Shown: in pieces, positions 1 through 5,864 of the stretch
Position numbering within the stretch: the first letter of the stretch is position 1
Layout: each line of letters begins with the position of its first letter
Virus record (IMG/VR): IMGVR_UViG_3300047509_000145
Location: 1-40,968 of that record
DNA: 40,968 nucleotides
Source: a virus
Reading direction: 5' to 3' (one strand)
Notes under the pieces: generated by a model
Databases searched by the model: none
Seen by the model: the letters and a program-made list of their open reading frames with translations, nothing else
Told to the model about the DNA's origin: nothing
Made by a program: the position numbers and the translations under genes

Positions 1-298
1 CGCTGACGCTGACGCTGCCGCTGCCGCTGCCGCTGCCGCTGACGCTGCCGCTGCCGCTGTCGCTGACGCTGCCGCTGCCGCTGCCGCTGACGGGGCCGCT
101 GTCGCTGCCGCTGTCGCTGTCGCTCCGAAGTACGGCACCAAGGCGTACTGGGCGTGGCGCTCGGACCTCCGTAGCAAGGTCTACGCGGCGGTGCGTGAGC
201 GCCTGACTGTTGTCTACGCCGAGAAGTTCGCGGAGGCCGGCGTCCCGTCGTTCAAGGGGTCGGCTATCGAGATCCTTGACCGGATGGTGTCGCTGTGA
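1..298 (+). CDS. Ala-rich repeat protein, C-terminal part (continues from window end)
   Basis: Open from the first base with no start; bases 2-121 are 20 hexamer units coding Ala plus Ala, Asp or Val (one unit, at 92-97, reads Gly-Ala). A unique C-terminus of about 58 residues follows, with the motif YWAWRSDLRSKV and ending RMVSL. The N-terminal part is at 40140-40968 in a compatible frame, so I read both as one gene split by the contig ends. The C-terminal motif repeats YWAWRSELRAKV found just before the array on the other side. Function unknown; the N-terminal half resembles a widespread actinobacterial/phage hypothetical family with Ala-rich tails. The next gene overlaps by 4 nt (GTGA). 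Confidence 0.8.
   Translation, partial: ADADAAAAAAAAADAAAAAVADAAAAAAADGAAVAAAVAVAPKYGTKAYWAWRSDLRSKVYAAVRERLTVVYAEKFAEAGVPSFKGSAIEILDRMVSL
2..121 (+). repeat. GCTGNC hexanucleotide array, right part
   Basis: Twenty tandem 6-mers of form GCTGNC. The variable base reads A A C C C C A C C T A C C C A, then one deviant unit (GGGGCC, 92-97), then T C T T. N is never G. The array continues at the other end of the window (40686-40968). Confidence 0.95.
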
Positions 299-420
299 TT
301 CTCCAACTGGCAGCCCTGCTCGGGATTGTCGCCATCGTTTACCGGCGTGAGCATCGCGCCTACCGCCGCCACCAAGCCCGCGCAGACGTCATCCGCCGCA
401 ACAGGCCCAGGCTCCCGTGA
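295..420 (+). CDS. Small single-pass membrane protein
   Basis: GTG start overlapping the previous stop by 4 nt; 41 aa. Residues 1-16 (VILQLAALLGIVAIVY) are a hydrophobic segment and the rest is strongly basic (RREHRAYRRHQAR), as in a small inner-membrane peptide with a cytoplasmic basic tail. The following gene again overlaps by GTGA. I do not recognise a family; expression is inferred from the perfect overlap chain. Confidence 0.55.
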   Translation: MILQLAALLGIVAIVYRREHRAYRRHQARADVIRRNRPRLP

Positions 421-590
421 AGGCCCGCGAACGCCACACCGAACTCCTGCTCGCAGCGATCCGCGCCGACGCCCTAGCCGATCGGATGGACGACAAGAAC
501 TTCCGCGAGTACGTCATCGAACTGAGCGAGAACCTGGATCTGCCTGACCGGCGGTTCATTGTTCTCCCTGGTGGCGGGGACGCCGCCTGA
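417..590 (+). CDS. Hypothetical early protein, 57 aa
   Basis: GTG start in a GTGA overlap with the preceding gene, ATG of the next gene overlaps its stop (TGATG). Charged helical N-terminus (KARERHTELLLAAIRADALA) and a Gly-rich end (PGGGDAA). No family recognised. Its place in an unbroken chain of overlapping genes is the main evidence for coding. Confidence 0.55.
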   Translation: MKARERHTELLLAAIRADALADRMDDKNFREYVIELSENLDLPDRRFIVLPGGGDAA

Positions 591-658
591 TGGTCTTCAC
601 GGTCCTGCTCTGGATGGCGCTGATCGTCGTGTGCTTCATGCCAAGGCGGTCCCGGTGA
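590..658 (+). CDS. Micropeptide with one membrane segment, 22 aa
   Basis: ATG overlaps the previous stop by one base and the stop overlaps the next ATG. MVFTVLLWMALIVVCFM is hydrophobic and the tail is PRRSR, so a tiny membrane peptide with a basic end is likely. Supported only by its exact fit between two genes. Confidence 0.45.
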   Translation: MVFTVLLWMALIVVCFMPRRSR

Positions 659-1092
659 TGGCCACTTACACCGTCACGGAGATTCGCAACCAACGTCCGT
701 GGCCGTCCCAGGAAGACCTCCAAGTTGTCTACTACGACTTCCTGGTTGAGGGCGAAGAGCGGATCGTCAACGTCGGGCGCAAGCCCACCAATCCGCTGAC
801 CGTCGGCACGGTCCTTGAGGGCACGCTTGAGGCTGCGGGTGGTGCGCGTGGCGGCTTGAAGTTCGTCAAGTCCCAGAACGGATTCGGCGGCGGTGGCGGC
901 GGTGGCGGTGGGCGTGGTGGCAAGTCGCCAGAAGAGTCGGCCCGCATCACGCAAATGCACTCGCAAGACATGGCCCTGCGCTACGCCGAGTTGCAGCACA
1001 CACGCGGTGCCCTGCCCGAGACCTTCAACCTTGAGCAGCTCTTGGTGATCGCCGGCAAGTTCACGGCTGACGCGAAAGCAGCGAAGCCGTGA
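658..1092 (+). CDS. Putative single-stranded DNA-binding protein (OB-fold-like)
   Basis: 144 aa from the ATG that overlaps the preceding stop. The N-terminal half (residues 1-75) reads as a small beta-rich domain with repeated Val/Tyr/Phe strands (VVYYDFLVEG, ERIVNVGRKP), followed by a glycine-rich linker (GFGGGGGGGGGRGG, about residues 79-92) and a helical C-terminal half starting KSPEESARITQMHSQ. The beta-domain/Gly-linker layout and the location next to a resolvase and replication genes suggest ssDNA binding; related phage proteins with the KSPEESARI tail occur in actinophages. No acidic SSB tip is present, so the assignment is moderate. Confidence 0.55.
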   Translation: MATYTVTEIRNQRPWPSQEDLQVVYYDFLVEGEERIVNVGRKPTNPLTVGTVLEGTLEAAGGARGGLKFVKSQNGFGGGGGGGGGRGGKSPEESARITQMHSQDMALRYAELQHTRGALPETFNLEQLLVIAGKFTADAKAAKP

Positions 1093-1262
1093 GTAATCCG
1101 TCAGGACTCTGCAAGTGCGGTTGTGGTGGCGCGACACGGCTCTCGCATCAAGACAATCGCAGGTGGGGTCACGTAAAAGGCCAGCCGCGTGATCATCTCG
1201 AAGCTGTCACGCAAAGCGAGAACGTCCTGCGTGGCTACCGAGCGCGGGCGGTGGCAGCGTGA
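1089..1262 (+). CDS. Zinc-finger protein with CxCGCG motif
   Basis: 57 aa, GTG in a GTGA overlap. CKCGCGGATRLSHQDNRRWG at residues 8-27 is the compact CxCxC zinc motif also seen at the N-terminus of phage HNH-type proteins, and of the fragment at 27420 in this window. The rest of an HNH domain is absent, so it may be a stand-alone knuckle or a reduced HNH derivative. Confidence 0.55.
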   Translation: MSNPSGLCKCGCGGATRLSHQDNRRWGHVKGQPRDHLEAVTQSENVLRGYRARAVAA

Positions 1263-1471
1263 GCGTTTACGTCCACACGAACCGTGCGCTGTCACGACTC
1301 GCGAACCTCACCTGCGCCCTTGAAGACTGCCAGGCGTTCGCCGAGTCCGGTGAGACTGAACTGCTGCTCAGGTCCGCCCAGATCGCCCGTGAGAACGCGA
1401 CAGCCATCCGTGACGCCCTCGACCAGATCGAGCGTCAGCTTCCGACCACGGAAGACGTGGCGGTCGCATGA
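1259..1471 (+). CDS. Hypothetical coiled-coil protein, 70 aa
   Basis: GTG start in a GTGA overlap; ends in an ATGA overlap with the next gene. Mostly helical (LLLRSAQIARENATAIRDAL). No family recognised. Confidence 0.6.
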   Translation: MSVYVHTNRALSRLANLTCALEDCQAFAESGETELLLRSAQIARENATAIRDALDQIERQLPTTEDVAVA

Positions 1472-1749
1472 GCCGCAACTGGGAAGCGTGGGACCAAGAG
1501 ATCGAAGAAGACCTTGAGGACTACTACGCCGGCAAGACCGACCCCCCGCCAGGCCACCCGGACGCGCTTGCTGAGGCCGCGTTGGAGGAGGAGTCGCACG
1601 CCCGATTCGGCCCCCCGGAGAGCACGTTCACGGTGCCGCCGTGTCCTGACCGGGTGCCCGACGAGACACCGGCACCACACCGGACGGGCAGCGACGAGTA
1701 CGACCCGTTCACTGAGTACCCCAGCTTTGCGTCGGAGATGGGCGCATGA
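1468..1749 (+). CDS. Hypothetical acidic protein, 93 aa
   Basis: ATG in an ATGA overlap. Strongly acidic N-terminus (WDQEIEEDLEDYY) and a Pro-rich middle (GKTDPPPGHPDA); probably disordered. No domain recognised. The acidic, low-complexity make-up would suit a host-interaction or DNA-mimic role, but that is speculation. Confidence 0.6.
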   Translation: MSRNWEAWDQEIEEDLEDYYAGKTDPPPGHPDALAEAALEEESHARFGPPESTFTVPPCPDRVPDETPAPHRTGSDEYDPFTEYPSFASEMGA

Positions 1750-2132
1750 GTTCAACGTTCCTAGGGCCGCTGCTCCTTGAGCAACCGTTGGCAATTGACG
1801 AGGCCCGTCGCGCCTCTCACGCGCTTGCACAGCAGCGCAGAGCGGCCGAAGGCGAACTCGATCGTCTCACGCGGGAAGCAGCAGAGGCCGAACGCATCGC
1901 TCGCAAGGAACTCGCCCGCTCATTTCTTGTCGCTGAGGGTGACACCGCGGCGATGCGCGAGGCCCACGCCCGCTCCTTGGCTGCTGACGCCTTCTACAAA
2001 CGTGACCTAGGTGTCGGCCTTGTGAAGGCGTGCATTGAGCGACTCAGGGGTCTTGAGGGTGAGCGCGCGCAGCTTCGTCAGCTCTCGGATTGGTCGATGC
2101 GGATGAGTCTCGATATGCCGGTGCTGGCATGA
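1746..2132 (+). CDS. Hypothetical coiled-coil protein, 128 aa
   Basis: ATG in an ATGA overlap on both sides. Residues 18-60 form a long Ala/Arg/Glu helix (RRASHALAQQRRAAEGELDR) and a second helix follows (CIERLRGLEGERAQLRQL). Placed directly before the resolvase-like gene. Function unknown. Confidence 0.65.
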   Translation: MSSTFLGPLLLEQPLAIDEARRASHALAQQRRAAEGELDRLTREAAEAERIARKELARSFLVAEGDTAAMREAHARSLAADAFYKRDLGVGLVKACIERLRGLEGERAQLRQLSDWSMRMSLDMPVLA

Positions 2133-2515
2133 GCCTTGAGCGGCGGATACCGCTACGAGCGCAACCGCGCGCTAAGGGCAATCGTGCTGAGCGCGAAGTC
2201 ATCGACCTTTTGCATGAGTACGGTTGGAAGAGCGCTAGGCGCAACTTTCAATCCGGTGGGCAGGGTGGCGGCGACATCATCGCCGGCCCGACTGATGTGC
2301 ATGTTGAGGTCAAGCATCGCGAGCGCGCTGCGATCTGGGAGTGGATCAGTCAGGCTGAGAGCGAGGCGCGCCCGACCGACATTCCGCTCGTCGCGTTTCG
2401 GCGCAACCGCTCTCAGTGGTATGCGGCTGTTCCGCTTGATGAGTTCCTGGCTCTCGTGAAGCTGCGGGAAACGGGGGCATCAGCTGTGAAAACTAACCAA
2501 CCAAAGGTGCAATAG
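2129..2515 (+). CDS. Holliday junction resolvase-like PDDEXK nuclease
   Basis: 128 aa from the ATG in the ATGA overlap; an in-frame upstream GTG at 2090 is less likely. The PD-(D/E)XK layout is visible: KGNRAEREVIDLL (E21/E23), GGGDIIAGPTDVHVEVKH with D49, E60 and K62. Length and motif spacing match archaeal-type/phage Hjc-like resolvases that cut branched DNA during recombination or before packaging. No other recombination enzyme is seen nearby apart from the SSB-like protein. Confidence 0.75.
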   Translation: MSLERRIPLRAQPRAKGNRAEREVIDLLHEYGWKSARRNFQSGGQGGGDIIAGPTDVHVEVKHRERAAIWEWISQAESEARPTDIPLVAFRRNRSQWYAAVPLDEFLALVKLRETGASAVKTNQPKVQ

Positions 2516-2517
2516 CT

Positions 2518-2826
2518 ATGGAAATCTCGTTGCAGGACGTTCTCGCGCTCGCCCATTCAGGAGAGGTAGCGGTTCCGAACCTTGTTGGCAAGGCGTTCTT
2601 CTTCCGTACGGTGACCTATCACATCGTGGGTCGCGTCGATGAGCAGTACGGCAACATTCTCAGGCTCGGTGATGCGGCATGGATTGCCGACTCGGGACGG
2701 TTCACACAGGCGATCTCCGAGGGCAAGCTGGACGAGGTCGAGCCGGTGGATGTGGCTTATGTCAACCTCGACTCCGTGACCGACTTCTACCCGTGGAACC
2801 ATGCGCTTCCGCTGGAGCAGAAGTAG
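2518..2826 (+). CDS. Conserved phage protein of unknown function, 102 aa
   Basis: ATG two bases after the previous stop. The segment AAWIADSGRF is a recurring signature of small actinophage early proteins, as is the PWNHALPLE end. Its stop TAG overlaps a GTG by one base (TAGTG), the usual coupling in this genome. Confidence 0.65.
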   Translation: MEISLQDVLALAHSGEVAVPNLVGKAFFFRTVTYHIVGRVDEQYGNILRLGDAAWIADSGRFTQAISEGKLDEVEPVDVAYVNLDSVTDFYPWNHALPLEQK

Positions 2827-3062
2827 TGAACGCCGCCGTAAGAGGGTCGCGGTCGCGGTCGCGGTCGGGGTCGCGGTCGTGGTCGCGGTCGGGGTCGCGG
2901 TCGGGGTCGGGGTCGCGGTCGGGGTCGGGGTCGTGGTCGGGGTCGTGGTCGGGGTCGCGGTCGGGGTCGTGGTCGGGGTCGCGGTCGTGGTCGCGGTCGC
3001 GGTCGGGGCCGCTGTCGCTGTCGTGGTCGGGGTCGCGGTCGGGGTCGCGGTCGTGGTCGTGA
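2826..3062 (+). CDS. Ser-(Arg/Gly/Trp) dipeptide-repeat protein
   Basis: GTG overlaps the previous stop (TAGTG). After VNAAVRG the 78-aa product is almost only SR, SG and SW dipeptides; one short break reads GPLSLSWS. It ends with TGA at 3060-3062, overlapped in GTGA style by the winged-helix gene at 3059. Both junctions fit the operon pattern, so I favour this frame for the array over the (Val-x)n frame that runs into the winged-helix gene. The Ser-Arg runs recall RNA-binding RS domains, but that is analogy only. Alternatively the array is an untranslated spacer or the N-terminus of a 195-aa fused protein started at 2801. Confidence 0.5.
   Translation: MNAAVRGSRSRSRSGSRSWSRSGSRSGSGSRSGSGSWSGSWSGSRSGSWSGSRSWSRSRSGPLSLSWSGSRSGSRSWS
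2845..3060 (+). repeat. GGTCGN hexanucleotide array
   Basis: Thirty-six tandem 6-mers of form GGTCGN. N uses C, G and T and never A. Three consecutive units deviate (GGCCGC, TGTCGC, TGTCGT at 3007-3024) and there resemble the GCTGNC array at the window ends. No stop codon in plus frame 2 or in the minus-strand frame through the array. Confidence 0.95.
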
Positions 3063-3388
3063 TCCAGCGTCAGCGTGTCCTGGCCGCTCTGCGCCGTGCC
3101 GGCCCCGGCGGGATCACCCAAGTCAGTTTCCTCGGGCCGTTCACCGCCGATGGTGGTCCGCCGATCACGCGGCTTGCTGCCCGTGTCGGTGAGCTTCGCG
3201 ATGAGGGCTATGAGATCGTTCAGACGGGGTTGCGGGACAAGTGTGCCGTCTACGTGTTGAAGGGCGCTGTCGCGGCTCCTGTGCGTGTCGCTGAGCCCGC
3301 TCCAGAGAAGCCTGTGGGGTTGTTTGACCCTGCTACTGCGAGCCGCCCTCTGGGTGCGTATGACGATTACGACGCTGATGCCGCGTGA
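3059..3388 (+). CDS. Winged-helix DNA-binding protein
   Basis: GTG in a GTGA overlap gives 109 aa. Residues 1-70 form a winged helix common in actinophage early regions: RQRVLAALRRAGPGGITQ, then PPITRLAARVGELRDEGYEI and a hairpin ending KCAVYVLKG. The tail is acidic (AYDDYDADAA). The same frame is open upstream through the repeat array to an ATG at 2801, so an N-terminally extended form with (Val-Ala/Gly/Val)n cannot be excluded. Each T-type unit of the array supplies an in-frame GTG in this frame. Confidence 0.7.
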   Translation: MIQRQRVLAALRRAGPGGITQVSFLGPFTADGGPPITRLAARVGELRDEGYEIVQTGLRDKCAVYVLKGAVAAPVRVAEPAPEKPVGLFDPATASRPLGAYDDYDADAA

Positions 3389-3744
3389 GTTGGGTCAAAC
3401 TCGATGACGGGTTCGAAACCAATCCCAAGATCGTTCGCGCTGGCAACGAAAGCGCTGGCATCTTCTGTCGCATCCTCGCCCACTGCGGGCGCCACCTTAC
3501 GGACGGCAAGATCGTCTCAGAGGTCGCTGTCTCTATCGCTGGCTCCAAAGCCAAGGTTGACAAGCTCGTGGAGATCGGCCTGCTGGAAGTCCTCCACGAC
3601 GGTCGGTACCACGTGCGCGACTTCCTCGAGTTCAACCCGTCAGCAGATGAGGTTGAAGGGAAGAGAGAGGCCAAGCAGCGCGCTGGACGTGCTGGTGGTC
3701 GTGCTTCAGCTGATGGCCGAAACGGAAGGCAAGCACATGGTTAG
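3385..3744 (+). CDS. Replisome-organiser-like protein, probably frameshifted C-terminus
   Basis: GTG in a GTGA overlap; 119 aa. The start SWVKLDDGFETNPKIVRAGN and the helix-turn-helix-like segment (AVSIAGSKAKVDKLVEIGLL, HDGRYHVRDFLEFNPS) match phage replication-initiation/replisome-organiser N-terminal domains that recruit host helicase at the origin. The frame stops at 3744, leaving 162 nt before the next gene in an otherwise overlapping operon. Frame +1 stays open to 3910, reads NPVPSRPVPV (a Pro/Ser/Arg tail typical of such proteins) and ends in ATGA overlap with the next gene, so a one-base indel or programmed shift near 3690-3740 is likely. Confidence 0.65.
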   Translation: MSWVKLDDGFETNPKIVRAGNESAGIFCRILAHCGRHLTDGKIVSEVAVSIAGSKAKVDKLVEIGLLEVLHDGRYHVRDFLEFNPSADEVEGKREAKQRAGRAGGRASADGRNGRQAHG

Positions 3745-3906
3745 CACCTGCTGGCGGTTTGCTTGGCGTTTGCTTGCAGAAAGTTTCAACCCCGTCCCGT
3801 CCCGTCCCGTTCCCGTTCTCTCTCTCGAGGTTGGAAGACGTTTCTTTTCCTCCTTGATGAGTAGTTCGTTGCGGGCGCGAGCGCGGCGCGTCACTGGTCA
3901 AGTCGC

Positions 3907-4290
3907 ATGAGCCGCTCGCTTCCTCTTGCCGCGTCGGCCCGGACGCTCGAGCAGCGAATGGCCGCGCTCGCAACTGCTAATGAGATCCGGTTCTACCGCG
4001 CCCAACTCAAGCGCGACATCGCGATCGGTGAGGTTGATGCGTTGGCGATCCTTCGCCGCCCAAATCAGAAGGTCCAGACGATGAAGATCTGGGACCTACT
4101 GCGCGCCATCCCCGGCGTCGGCGTGACGAAGTCGAGCGCTGCGCTTCGCAAGGCTGGTGTGTCGCCGTCGAAGACGCTTGGCGGCCTGACTGCCCGTCAG
4201 CGGCGTGAGCTTGCGATTCATGTGCGGCCCCGGTTTGGGTTGGTCGCGCAGCGCCAGGAGCGGCTGGAACGGGAACGGCGGGCGGTATGA
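3907..4290 (+). CDS. Integration host factor-like protein (mIHF, H2TH)
   Basis: 127 aa. Layout of actinobacterial mIHF: N-terminal helix with ANEIRFYRAQLKRDIAIGEV, a linker (MKIWDLL) and an H2TH DNA-binding region (IPGVGVTKSSAALRKAGV, then TLGGLTARQRREL at about residues 88-100). mIHF binds and bends DNA and in hosts is needed for integration and nucleoid structure. No integrase is present here, so a role in replication, packaging or gene control is more likely. ATG and stop both overlap neighbours. Confidence 0.8.
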   Translation: MSRSLPLAASARTLEQRMAALATANEIRFYRAQLKRDIAIGEVDALAILRRPNQKVQTMKIWDLLRAIPGVGVTKSSAALRKAGVSPSKTLGGLTARQRRELAIHVRPRFGLVAQRQERLERERRAV

Positions 4291-4556
4291 ACGTCATCGG
4301 CCTTCCCGTCCCCGAAGCCGAGCGGTACGTCAACCGCCGGCAGCTCGCGACCCTGATGGGCGTCAGTGTCGCCACCGTCGCCGCTGAGTTGTACCGGCTG
4401 CGGACCCTGGGGTTCGAGATCCCCGCTGCCAACTACAACAACGCGAAGCTGGCTGAGTCTCGCGGCTTTTCGCCAGAGGCCGTTGTGCTGGGCCGGTCTC
4501 TTGCGGAGCGCGGCATCACCCCGGCCAGCTTCGCTCTCGGTCAGGAAGAAGCGTGA
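4287..4556 (+). CDS. HTH DNA-binding protein (excisionase/MerR-like)
   Basis: 89 aa, ATG in an ATGA overlap. YVNRRQLATLMGVSVATVAA (residues 12-31) is the helix-turn-helix of excisionase-like/HTH_17 proteins; the C-terminal half (FSPEAVVLGRSLAERGITPA) is not the usual one for that family. Its last 16 nt overlap the 3' end of the minus-strand HTH gene. No integrase, so an Xis function is unlikely and a regulator is more plausible. Confidence 0.6.
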   Translation: MNVIGLPVPEAERYVNRRQLATLMGVSVATVAAELYRLRTLGFEIPAANYNNAKLAESRGFSPEAVVLGRSLAERGITPASFALGQEEA

Positions 4557-4717
4557 ACGATCTGCGCGATGCGCTGGTGGCTCAGGCCGGCGATCTCGGC
4601 GATTGCCCGGTAGGTCATGCCGGACGCGCTCGCCTCGCGGATCGCGGCGTCACGGGCTGCCTTGGCATCCACGTAGCGCGCGGCGGCCCTGGCGAGTGCC
4701 TTGGCATGGTCAGCCAT
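4541..4717 (-). CDS. Small HTH regulator, divergent
   Basis: 58 aa read leftward from ATG at 4717 to TGA at 4541, too short for ordinary ORF cut-offs but clearly protein-like: a basic Ala-rich helix (MADHAKALARAAARYVDAKA) followed by a sigma-region-4-like HTH, TYRAIAEIAGLSHQRIAQIV (residues 35-54). It is the only minus-strand gene in the early region and its promoter overlaps that of the zinc-finger gene on the plus strand. A repressor of the plus promoter or of itself is a reasonable inference. Its start lies 6 nt after a TAGACT -10 box, so the mRNA would be leaderless. Confidence 0.7.
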   Translation of the reverse strand: MADHAKALARAAARYVDAKAARDAAIREASASGMTYRAIAEIAGLSHQRIAQIVHASS

Positions 4718-4723
4718 AAGGCC

Positions 4724-4752
4724 AGTCTAGGAAACTTGACAAGCCCATGCAA
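4724..4752 (-). promoter_or_regulatory. Leaderless promoter for the minus-strand HTH gene
   Basis: On the minus strand: -35 TTGCAT (4752-4747), 17-nt spacer, -10 TAGACT (4729-4724), then 6 nt to ATG (4717). TTGCAT with a 17-nt spacer also occurs at 11039. No Shine-Dalgarno is possible, so translation would start at the 5' end. Confidence 0.6.
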
Positions 4753-4764
4753 GTCGTCTATAAA
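4736..4764 (+). promoter_or_regulatory. Near-consensus leaderless promoter
   Basis: -35 TTGACA (4736-4741), 17-nt spacer, -10 TATAAA (4759-4764), then 7 nt to ATG at 4772. The -35 lies in a 9-nt palindrome CTTGACAAG (4735-4743), operator-like. It overlaps the divergent promoter of the minus-strand HTH gene, so the two cannot be fired freely at the same time. Confidence 0.75.
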
Positions 4765-4771
4765 ACTAGAT

Positions 4772-5311
4772 ATGGACATCGGGACTCGGTACATGCAGAT
4801 CAACGCCGCTGGCGAGAACGTTCGCAAGGTCGCCATCGTGGCCGTCAACGACACAAGCGTCACCGTGCGCGCCCTGTACGGCCCCCTCAAGGGCACCACG
4901 TACGAAGTCGCCCCCAGCCTCCTCAAGGGACGGGGGGCAGGTCTGATGCTGCCGCTTGGCAAGCGCAAGGACGGCAGCACCGTGGGGCCGTCGCCTGCCC
5001 AGCGCGGCGTCAACGCGCGGCGCGCAGCCCGCTACCCGCTGCGCAAGGTCGTCGAGGCCGGGATTGGCGCGGACCCCGAGCGGCCCTACGCCGATGTGGA
5101 CGTGTTGGAGTGCGGCCACGTCCTGAGCGGCGCGAGCGACATGGTGGGCCGTCGCTATCCCGAGCGCAGGCGTTGCCACAGGTGCGAGGTGCGCCCGTGC
5201 CCCCACCTGTGGGAGGAAAAGTACGTCGTAGGCGGCGGCACGGTCGAAGTCTGCCCCGTCTGCGGCGAGCAGCGCGAGCCCGTCCCTGCTTCCAAGGAGC
5301 AGCAGAGCTAA
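4772..5311 (+). CDS. Zinc-finger protein, leaderless
   Basis: 179 aa from the ATG at 4772; the frame is open upstream to 4553 but the perfect promoter at 4736-4764 fixes the start. Residues 1-60 (MDIGTRYMQINAAGENVRKV) form a beta-rich region; the second half carries cysteine pairs CGH/CHRC and CPH/CPVCGEQ that should hold one or two zinc ions. Function unknown; as first gene after a strong promoter it may be an early host-takeover or regulatory protein. Confidence 0.7.
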   Translation: MDIGTRYMQINAAGENVRKVAIVAVNDTSVTVRALYGPLKGTTYEVAPSLLKGRGAGLMLPLGKRKDGSTVGPSPAQRGVNARRAARYPLRKVVEAGIGADPERPYADVDVLECGHVLSGASDMVGRRYPERRRCHRCEVRPCPHLWEEKYVVGGGTVEVCPVCGEQREPVPASKEQQS

Positions 5312-5538
5312 TGGGCCACTTCTTCCACGATCCGAAGGTGGACAGCCGTTTTTATGAGGCCGCTGCACATGCGGTCTACGCCGCTCCCGGCTATGCCGTC
5401 TTCCTTGAGGGCCACACCGACGGCAAGCGGCAGCTCGTCGCTATCGACCCGGACCACGTCGATGAGGTCTGCCGGCGTCTTCACCAGGCCAAGCGGTACG
5501 CCAACACGCCCGCTTCCAGCACGAGGAACCAGCCGTGA
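5311..5538 (+). CDS. Hypothetical protein, 75 aa
   Basis: ATG overlaps the previous TAA by one base. Contains HAVYAAPGYAVFLEG and QLVAIDPDHVDEVCRRL, suggesting a small alpha/beta fold. No family recognised. Confidence 0.6.
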   Translation: MGHFFHDPKVDSRFYEAAAHAVYAAPGYAVFLEGHTDGKRQLVAIDPDHVDEVCRRLHQAKRYANTPASSTRNQP

Positions 5539-5864
5539 GCCTGAGCGCCATCGTCCGCGCCGCTGCCGACGACCTCGCCGCCCTGGAGGAGCGGTGTCAG
5601 GAACTCGAACGCCTCAACGATCTTCTCCTAGAGCGCATCGACGAACTGGAGGCAGGCAGCGTGGAAGAAATCAGGCAGGCGTACCGCAAGGGCTACCGCG
5701 CTGGCTGGGGCACCGGGAAGGCCGGGAGGGACGCGGAAACCGCACCTGAGCGCCACGCCCGGACTGGCATTCGCCGGGCGCTAGGCGTAGGATCACCGCA
5801 CAACACAAATCGGGGCCGCGCTGCGCTAACAGCCGGCCCCACGGCAACAGGAGGTTGGTCCTGA
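5535..5864 (+). CDS. Hypothetical coiled-coil protein, 109 aa
   Basis: GTG in a GTGA overlap. Residues 12-45 are a heptad-like helix (DLAALEERCQELERLNDLLL), followed by YRKGYRAGWGTGKAGRD. The last 25 codons run through a promoter-like sequence and a GC hairpin belonging to the next gene, so the true functional part is the N-terminal two thirds. Confidence 0.6.
   Translation: MSLSAIVRAAADDLAALEERCQELERLNDLLLERIDELEAGSVEEIRQAYRKGYRAGWGTGKAGRDAETAPERHARTGIRRALGVGSPHNTNRGRAALTAGPTATGGWS
5765..5793 (+). promoter_or_regulatory. Candidate internal promoter
   Basis: TGGCAT (5765-5770), 17 nt, TAGGAT (5788-5793); similar in spacing to the other promoters of this genome. A hairpin GGGGCC/GGCCCC (5812-5817 with 5834-5839) and a strong Shine-Dalgarno AGGAGG (5849-5854) follow before ATG 5864. 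Confidence 0.4.

Noticed and set aside
2845-3060. CRISPR array
   Set aside because: Tandem 6-mers without repeat-spacer structure and no cas genes.
2762-3121. Minus-strand ORF through the GGTCGN array (Asp-Arg/Pro/His)
   Set aside because: It is open only because a 6-nt repeat has no stops in that frame; no start context, and it is antisense to a well-spaced gene chain.
2801-3388. 195-aa fused (Val-Ala/Gly/Val)n-winged-helix protein
   Set aside because: ATG 2801 has no ribosome site and lies inside the previous gene; the pair 2826-3062 and 3059-3388 fits both overlap junctions. Kept as an alternative only.
3907-4556. Temperate phage integration module (IHF plus excisionase-like gene)
   Set aside because: No integrase of either type, no attP-like core and no classical repressor could be found, so temperate lifestyle is not supported.
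4553-4771. N-terminal extension of the zinc-finger gene
   Set aside because: The upstream part runs antisense through the small HTH gene and through the promoter; the consensus promoter 7 nt before ATG 4772 sets the start.
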